Of a stretch of DNA of 64,000 nucleotides, positions 59,185 through 64,000 are shown in pieces; position 1 is the first letter of the stretch; each line of letters starts with the position of its first letter. Under the pieces are notes generated by a model. That model worked only from the letters and a program-made list of their open reading frames with translations, searched no databases and was not told where the DNA came from. The position numbers and the translations under genes are program-made. Source of the DNA: Oceanicoccus sagamiensis (lineage in GTDB: Bacteria; Pseudomonadota; Gammaproteobacteria; Pseudomonadales; Dasaniaceae); assembly GCF_002117105.1 (NCBI RefSeq), contig NZ_CP019343.1:3658001-3722000 (forward strand), in the 5' to 3' direction.

Positions 59185-60327
59185 TTATTCGGCGGCTGCT
59201 ACCACCATATCGGACAGTCGCTGAAACCTCAGCATATTCTCAGTTTCATCCATAATCCCTGCGGTCAGGCAAATAAAGGTGAGTTCCCGTTCCGGGTCGA
59301 CCCAAAACAGGGTTGAGCCTGCGCCTTCTCCGCAAAATGTGGTAGGGGAGGTATTGGTGCCCATATAACAGGGAAAAGTACCTTCTCCCCTTAGAAAAAA
59401 CGTTAGGCCAATATAGGCTGGCCAATCAGGCCAGGTATGCATTTCACGGGTGTAGTCAAAGATATCATTGGGGGCATCGCCGGTATGATTGCGTACAGCG
59501 TTTTCCACCATGGCTGGAGATAAAATATCCGAGCCTTCATAGCTGCCTTTTAAGCGCAGCATTTCAGTAAAGCAAAACAGATCCCTTGCGGTGCCCATAG
59601 CTCCGGCGGCGGCAAACTCAGCATCGTCTGTTGCCAGTAAATTCATGGTGTTAAACGCTTCCGGGTCGAATAGGCTATCGTTATTAAAGGCTGCGACGAT
59701 CGGTACCCGTCGAGATACCAGATCCTCCCTTAGGGAGAGGGAGGTGCTCTTCATGCCCAGGGGTTTAAATAAGTCTTCTTCTAAAATTTGCCGAAAAGGA
59801 CGCTTTGCCTCATCCAGACGACAGACCATTTCCGCCAGAACAGAGTGGGCAGCATAGGGGTTATAGGTCACGGTTTGCCCCGGGCGACGAAACAGGCGCT
59901 CATCACTGACCGCGGCTACCAGTTTATCAATATGAATATGGCTGCCTGGCTCTAAGGACAGGGGTAATTCGGGGTTCATCCCGCTAGTATGGGTTAGTAG
60001 GTGGTAGACGGTAATATTTTGCTTACCCTTGGCGCCAAATTCCGGGATCACTTCCGCTACCCGGGTATTCAGGGAGAATTTTCCCTGTTCGATCGCTGCC
60101 AATACAATCGTGGTAGTGAGCTGCTTGGTAATCGACATCAGATGAAACACATCATCCGTTTGCGTGGCACGTTGATTGGCAAGGTCGCTATGGCCCAGCG
60201 CCTGATGCAGGCAGATTTTGCCTTGATGGGCTACCAGGATTACCGCACCATGATAGCTGCCGGCGGTAATATCCTGTTGAATGCTGTGGCTTAGCAGTTC
60301 CAGTCTTGATTGGTTTAAGGTGCTCAT
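59185..60327 (-). CDS. Serine hydrolase, class C beta-lactamase/esterase family
   Basis: A 380-residue penicillin-binding-protein-fold hydrolase. The nucleophile motif SxxK is Ser65-x-x-Lys68 (LMSITKQL). The second motif is the Tyr in VTYNPYAAHSVL (Y-x-x region, about 170), and a third conserved segment is GEGAGSTLFWVDPERE. There is no signal peptide, so it is likely a cytoplasmic esterase of the EstB/LovD type rather than a drug-resistance beta-lactamase. It stands between a PEP-CTERM gene and the SnoaL-like gene, which is upstream on the same strand by 69 bases; the two could be cotranscribed. Confidence 0.88.
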   Translation of the reverse strand: MSTLNQSRLELLSHSIQQDITAGSYHGAVILVAHQGKICLHQALGHSDLANQRATQTDDVFHLMSITKQLTTTIVLAAIEQGKFSLNTRVAEVIPEFGAKGKQNITVYHLLTHTSGMNPELPLSLEPGSHIHIDKLVAAVSDERLFRRPGQTVTYNPYAAHSVLAEMVCRLDEAKRPFRQILEEDLFKPLGMKSTSLSLREDLVSRRVPIVAAFNNDSLFDPEAFNTMNLLATDDAEFAAAGAMGTARDLFCFTEMLRLKGSYEGSDILSPAMVENAVRNHTGDAPNDIFDYTREMHTWPDWPAYIGLTFFLRGEGTFPCYMGTNTSPTTFCGEGAGSTLFWVDPERELTFICLTAGIMDETENMLRFQRLSDMVVAAAE

Positions 60328-60396
60328 GGCAACCCCTTTTTATTATTGATCGTTGATCTGTGGCTATTGGTCCACCGTATCCTTTAGCAGCTATCG

Positions 60397-60840
60397 CTAG
60401 GCAATGGGGGTATAGGTACCGCTAAGATCGGGGCCGCCATGATAAATAAAGCTGTAATTACGGCTCTTAAATAGCCATTCTCCAGCTTCCTTTATATAGG
60501 TATCTTCGTAGCGGCTTAGTATGGTCATGGTATTACCCTCTTTATCACGGGTATATTCATGTAAATACCAGTGGCCGCTGGCGTTATCACCATCGACCTC
60601 GAACAGGCAGGAATTCGGCATCATCAGGGCAAAATCAAAACCGCCCATCATTTGTTGCCAGAGGCCAAGAATATTGTCCTTTCCTTCTACCGGGGTACCC
60701 AGCAGGTTCCAGCTGGCGCCTTCGGCCCAGGTGGAAATCCAGCTGTCAGCATCATAGCGGTTGACTGCGTCGGTGTATTTACCCATAAGGTTTCTAAGGG
60801 CAATCTCATCTTCCAGGTTGTTAGTGGCAGTAGTGTTCAT
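60397..60840 (-). CDS. SnoaL-like (NTF2-fold) protein
   Basis: A 147-residue protein of the SnoaL/NTF2 fold used by polyketide cyclases, ketosteroid isomerases and dioxygenase small subunits. Features are the opening LEDEIALRNLMGKYTDAVNRYDADSWISTW, the ASWNLLGTPVEGKDNI segment and the C-terminal EAGEWLFKSRNYSFIYHGG, typical of the family. Asp/His pairs for isomerase activity cannot be assigned with certainty. It is divergent from the tandem carotenoid oxygenase genes, sharing a promoter with a candidate TetR operator. Confidence 0.87.
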   Translation of the reverse strand: MNTTATNNLEDEIALRNLMGKYTDAVNRYDADSWISTWAEGASWNLLGTPVEGKDNILGLWQQMMGGFDFALMMPNSCLFEVDGDNASGHWYLHEYTRDKEGNTMTILSRYEDTYIKEAGEWLFKSRNYSFIYHGGPDLSGTYTPIA

Positions 60841-60899
60841 GAGTATCTATCCTTTAGATTGGTATTTTTTCCTACTGTATCTCGAGTCCGGCAAAAAAG

Positions 60900-60917
60900 A
60901 AACAGACAAGACTGTTT
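60900..60917. promoter_or_regulatory. Candidate TetR operator, site 4 (SnoaL/CCO divergent promoter)
   Basis: AAACAG-ACAAGA-CTGTTT is a perfect 18-bp inverted repeat of the shared type. It overlaps a second one, ACTGTT-TTT-AACAGT (60911-60925), much as in site 2. Confidence 0.6.
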
Positions 60918-60998
60918 TTAACAGTATAGAGCTGGTAGTATCTTGTTCGCTGGGCAGTTTATAACAAAAATTTAAACGTTAATTGCGGAGGAATATTC

Positions 60999-62402
60999 AT
61001 GGATTTAAGCGCTTTCCCATACTTGCAGGGCAATTATGCACCTGTCGAAGCCGAATATGATCACGATGAAACCCAGCTGAGGGTTGAGGGTACTATACCT
61101 AAGAATCTGGTAGGTGCCTATATGCGTGATGGGGCGAATACCGCCTACGAGCCCAACCACTATGTCTATCCGTTAGATGGCGATGGCATGGTCCACGCTG
61201 TTTACTTTAGAGACGGCAAAGTCCAATACAAAAATCGCTGGGTAGAAACCAGTCATTTAAAAACTGAACGTGAGTGGGGTAAAACCATTTACGGCAGTGT
61301 TGGTAAATTGTTAGAAGTGCCCCAGGAAGTTATCGATGCTGGTGGTGAGCCAAGTCCTGTGCGTAACACGGCCAATACCAATGTGATCTACCACGGTGAA
61401 AAACTATTCGCCATGTGGGAAGGTGGTTTCCCGCATTTATTAAATAACGATTTATCAACGGTCGGTTTATATGACTACGACGGGGCTTTAAAGCCAGGTG
61501 ATGCACTGACCGCGCATCCAAAAGTGTGCCCGGATACCGGCGACCTGATTACCTGTACTCAGCGTTGGGATAGCCCTAACTATTGGGTTCAGGTGATCGA
61601 CAAAAATGGTAAGCACAAGCAAACTATTCCTGTTGAATTTGAACGTAAAGGTATTATCCACGATCTGCAGATCACTGAAAATTATGTGATTATTTTCTAT
61701 GCACCCGCATGGCATAGTTTGGAACGCGCTATGAAGGGTGAAGATCCGTTTATGTGGGAACCGGATCGCGGCACCAAAATCATTGCTATACCTCGCGATG
61801 GCAGTGGCAAAAATGTTGTTTACGAAACAGATGCTTTCTTTAGCTGGCACTTCTGTAATGGTTTTGAGCAAGGTGGCAAAATCATTATTGATTATATCTG
61901 GATTAATTCTATTCCTTTCACTCAGGCGCAAGGTACCGGTGTTGAGAAACAGCCACGCCGCATGTATCGCATGACTCTGGATAAAGCGACCAAGCAAGTG
62001 ACCAATGAGCAGTTCTCTGATGTGTTTTGTGAGTTCTCTCGGGTTGATGAGCGCTTAATGGGTAAAGACTATCGTTACGGCTTTGCGGCTTCCAGTAATC
62101 ATGATTGGGATGATGCCCACGGTTATAACTGTACGGGTCGTTACGATTTTGTTACCGGTGAAACCAAATTATGGGATTACGGTCCTGAAGCCAATGCGGG
62201 TGAGCCTGTTTATGTGCCAAACCCGGATAGTGATAAAGAAGAAGATGGCTGGGTAATGTGCTTTGTGTTTAACCCGGATGAAGGTGCATTTCTGTCGATT
62301 CTTAATGCAGGTACCTTTGATCAGGCTGCCAAAGTATTTATTCCAACCCGTGTACCCAATGGCTTCCATGCCAACTGGATGCAGAATCTGACGTTAAGCT
62401 AA
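60999..62402 (+). CDS. Carotenoid/stilbene cleavage oxygenase, tandem copy 1
   Basis: A 467-residue iron dioxygenase of the RPE65/lignostilbene family. The four iron ligands can be assigned: His173 (LTAHPKVC), His221 (IIHDLQI), His284 (FSWHFCN) and His457 (GFHANWM). The N-terminal half has the family segments AYMRDGANTAYEPNHYVYPLDGDGMVHAVYF over residues 41-71 and NTANTNVIYHG. The family splits C=C bonds with O2 into two carbonyl products. The protein is cytoplasmic. It has a GGAGG-type site (GCGGAGGA) upstream and is followed after 27 bases by a close paralogue. Stilbenes, apocarotenoids and other unsaturated compounds are possible substrates. Confidence 0.93.
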   Translation: MDLSAFPYLQGNYAPVEAEYDHDETQLRVEGTIPKNLVGAYMRDGANTAYEPNHYVYPLDGDGMVHAVYFRDGKVQYKNRWVETSHLKTEREWGKTIYGSVGKLLEVPQEVIDAGGEPSPVRNTANTNVIYHGEKLFAMWEGGFPHLLNNDLSTVGLYDYDGALKPGDALTAHPKVCPDTGDLITCTQRWDSPNYWVQVIDKNGKHKQTIPVEFERKGIIHDLQITENYVIIFYAPAWHSLERAMKGEDPFMWEPDRGTKIIAIPRDGSGKNVVYETDAFFSWHFCNGFEQGGKIIIDYIWINSIPFTQAQGTGVEKQPRRMYRMTLDKATKQVTNEQFSDVFCEFSRVDERLMGKDYRYGFAASSNHDWDDAHGYNCTGRYDFVTGETKLWDYGPEANAGEPVYVPNPDSDKEEDGWVMCFVFNPDEGAFLSILNAGTFDQAAKVFIPTRVPNGFHANWMQNLTLS

Positions 62403-62429
62403 GCACGTTTAGAGTTTGGGAGCATTATA

Positions 62430-63863
62430 ATGACAACACGCCCTGAAATAGATGTAAGCAAATACCCTTATTTGCAAAACAACTATGCACCTGTGTTAGA
62501 AGAATATTCCTTTGATGAAGGTGAGGGCGGTTTGCGTGTTGAGGGTGAAATACCTGAAGCACTGGTCGGCGCATTTATGCGTAATGGTCCCAATATTGCC
62601 TGGCAGCCCAATCACTATGTTTATCCTGCCGATGGCGATGGTATGGTTCACGCTGTTTATTTTAAAGATGGTCGTGTTCACTATCGCAATCGCTGGGTAC
62701 GTACTGAAGGCTTTAAGGTTGAAGAAAAATTAGGCCGTTCTTGCTATGGCAGTGTTGGCAAAATTTATATGCCTGACGAAGAAACTCTGGCGGCGGGTGG
62801 CCCACCCAGCCCGCTAAAAAATCTGGCAAATACCAATATTGTTTATCACGGCGATAAATTAATGGCGCTGTGGGAAGTGGGTAATGCCTACGAATTAAAT
62901 AGTGACCTTAGTACCGTGGGTGAGTGGGATTATGATGGCGCGATCAAACCCGGTGATGGTTTAACCGCGCACCCCAAAATTTGTGGGCGCACCGGTCAGT
63001 TGGTGACTTGTACGCAGCGCTGGGATGCACCGTTTTATACCTTGCGCATTATGGATAAAAGCGGCAAACAGATTTTAGAAAAGCCGATTGATATGCCTGA
63101 CCGTGCCGTAATGCACGATCTGCAAATTTGCGGTGATTATGTGGTTATCTTTTACCCTCCGGCTTTTACCAATTTGGAAGCGGGTATGACCGGTGGTGAT
63201 CCCTTTATCTGGAACGGGGATGACAATACGCGTATCTGCGCTATCCCCCGTGATGGCGGCGAGCCAATCTGGTTTGAGAAGTCGACCTTCTTTAGCTGGC
63301 ATTTTACCAATGGTTTCCAAAGTGGCGACAAGCTGTATGTCGATTATGTGTGGATGGCGACACCGCCTTTCGGTCTTGACCCTAACAGTGGGCGCGAGAG
63401 TCAGTTGCGCAACATGCACCGCATGACATTGAATCTTAAAACCGGCGAAGTCACGGATGAAAAATTAGGCCCCACCTATTGTGAGTTTGGGCGTGCCGAC
63501 GATCGGCTTTGTGGTTTGCAGTATCAGTATGGTTTTGCAGCGGCGTCAGATGCGGAAAGTTTTGAAGGCCCTAACCACGGTTATAACGGCGTCATTCGCT
63601 ACAACATGGATAACGGCGATTCACAGTTTTGGGATTATGGCGAAGGTACCAGTGCCGGTGAGCCTGTACATGTCCCCAACCCCAATAGCGAAAAAGAAGA
63701 AGATGGCTTTTTAATGGCCTATGTCACTCACCCTGAAGAAGGTTCATTTATTTCGATTATGAGTGCGGGTGATTTACAGCGTGGCCCATTGGCCAAAGTA
63801 TTTATACCTTCCCGTGTACCGAATGGCTTTCACGCCAATTGGATGCAAGGATTAACACTTTAA
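62430..63863 (+). CDS. Carotenoid/stilbene cleavage oxygenase, tandem copy 2
   Basis: A 477-residue paralogue of the preceding oxygenase; the two share extended identity such as SKYPYLQNNYAPV/ FPYLQGNYAPV and NHYVYP-DGDGMVHAVYF. The iron ligands are His181, His229, His291 and His468 in the same contexts (LTAHPKIC, VMHDLQI, FSWHFTN, GFHANWM). All four are intact in both copies, so both should be active, presumably on different substrates or bonds, or as partners. Differences concentrate in the segments between residues about 85-125 and 300-345. The E1-alpha gene follows after 57 bases. Confidence 0.93.
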   Translation: MTTRPEIDVSKYPYLQNNYAPVLEEYSFDEGEGGLRVEGEIPEALVGAFMRNGPNIAWQPNHYVYPADGDGMVHAVYFKDGRVHYRNRWVRTEGFKVEEKLGRSCYGSVGKIYMPDEETLAAGGPPSPLKNLANTNIVYHGDKLMALWEVGNAYELNSDLSTVGEWDYDGAIKPGDGLTAHPKICGRTGQLVTCTQRWDAPFYTLRIMDKSGKQILEKPIDMPDRAVMHDLQICGDYVVIFYPPAFTNLEAGMTGGDPFIWNGDDNTRICAIPRDGGEPIWFEKSTFFSWHFTNGFQSGDKLYVDYVWMATPPFGLDPNSGRESQLRNMHRMTLNLKTGEVTDEKLGPTYCEFGRADDRLCGLQYQYGFAAASDAESFEGPNHGYNGVIRYNMDNGDSQFWDYGEGTSAGEPVHVPNPNSEKEEDGFLMAYVTHPEEGSFISIMSAGDLQRGPLAKVFIPSRVPNGFHANWMQGLTL

Positions 63864-63920
63864 AACCCTGATTAAAAACAAACACATTCAAACAGTTTAT
63901 AACAATATAAGAGGCGACAA

Positions 63921-64000
63921 ATGTCTTTAGATAAAAAACAATTCCTAGACGCGTACCGCACCATGCGCACCATACGTGATTTTGAATATCGCGTTAGTGA
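63921..64000 (+). CDS. Thiamine-dependent dehydrogenase E1 alpha subunit (5' part)
   Basis: The gene starts at ATG 63921, with AAGAGGCG upstream, and runs off the window after 26 residues: MSLDKKQFLDAYRTMRTIRD and then FEYRVS. The YRTMRTIRDFEYRV pattern is the N-terminal helix of E1-alpha subunits of the pyruvate/acetoin/branched-chain 2-oxoacid dehydrogenase group. Position behind the two oxygenases suggests a 2-oxoacid or acyloin step in the same pathway. The call rests on a short sequence. Confidence 0.6.
   Translation, partial: MSLDKKQFLDAYRTMRTIRDFEYRVS

Noticed and set aside
59185-60327. Class C beta-lactamase considered as an antibiotic-resistance gene
   Set aside because: There is no signal peptide and no KTG-like motif that I can place with confidence; the EstB-type esterase group fits better.
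40451-64000. Catabolic region considered as a genomic island with mobile boundaries
   Set aside because: No integrase, tRNA end, attachment repeat or transposase is visible, and base composition by eye does not change at the edges.

Overview
The window looks like chromosome of a marine gammaproteobacterium of the Cellvibrionales/Spongiibacteraceae-Halieaceae type. That is inference from gene content: Na+-translocating NQR with ApbE and NqrM, a complete type II secretion system (T2SS), PEP-CTERM/VPxPA-CTERM surface proteins, and many CoA-ester catabolic genes. I saw no rRNA, tRNA, CRISPR array, integrase, transposase or phage gene.

Layout. 1-4.2 kb: 3' part of an nqr operon (nqrC fragment, nqrD, nqrE, nqrF, apbE, nqrM), closed by a terminator. 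4.2-8.8 kb: a VPxPA-CTERM SGNH hydrolase, a membrane LytTR regulator broken by a frameshift, a RelE/ribbon-helix-helix toxin-antitoxin pair with a tandem-repeat operator, and an NfeD-stomatin pair. 8.9-22.8 kb: T2SS, with gspCD divergent from gspEFGHIJKLM-AB and a second full-length gspD paralogue at the far end. 22.9-29.4 kb: a valine-catabolism-like operon under an AraC regulator, in which the usual MmsA is replaced by an AdhE/SauS-like CoA-acylating aldehyde dehydrogenase. 29.5-33.8 kb: EamA transporter, NnrU, HSD10-like SDR, GST and MFS. 33.9-35.5 kb: two exosortase-substrate proteins. 35.6-40.4 kb (minus): a five-gene operon of enoyl-CoA hydratase, nitroreductase, carotenoid oxygenase, GST and class I HMG-CoA reductase.

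40.4-64 kb is a catabolic region with two regulators (AraC, TetR), three aldehyde dehydrogenases, an acyl-CoA dehydrogenase, SDRs, crotonases, a flavin/F420-type LLM oxidoreductase, a PPOX-fold protein, a molybdopterin oxidoreductase, an ABM-fold protein, a CurA-like reductase, a SnoaL-like protein, two tandem carotenoid/stilbene-type oxygenases and the start of an E1-alpha dehydrogenase. Four of its divergent promoters carry an 18-bp palindrome, AAWCAG-N6-CTGWTT; one copy lies between the TetR gene and its divergent neighbour. My working idea is a TetR-controlled regulon for oxidative cleavage of an unsaturated, terpenoid- or stilbene-like substrate followed by aldehyde oxidation and CoA-dependent breakdown. 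The substrate cannot be read from the sequence.

A composite inverted repeat (TGTAGGGTGG-ATTATAATCCACC type) occurs as four full copies and one half copy, all intergenic. The window ends inside the E1-alpha gene and begins inside nqrC.
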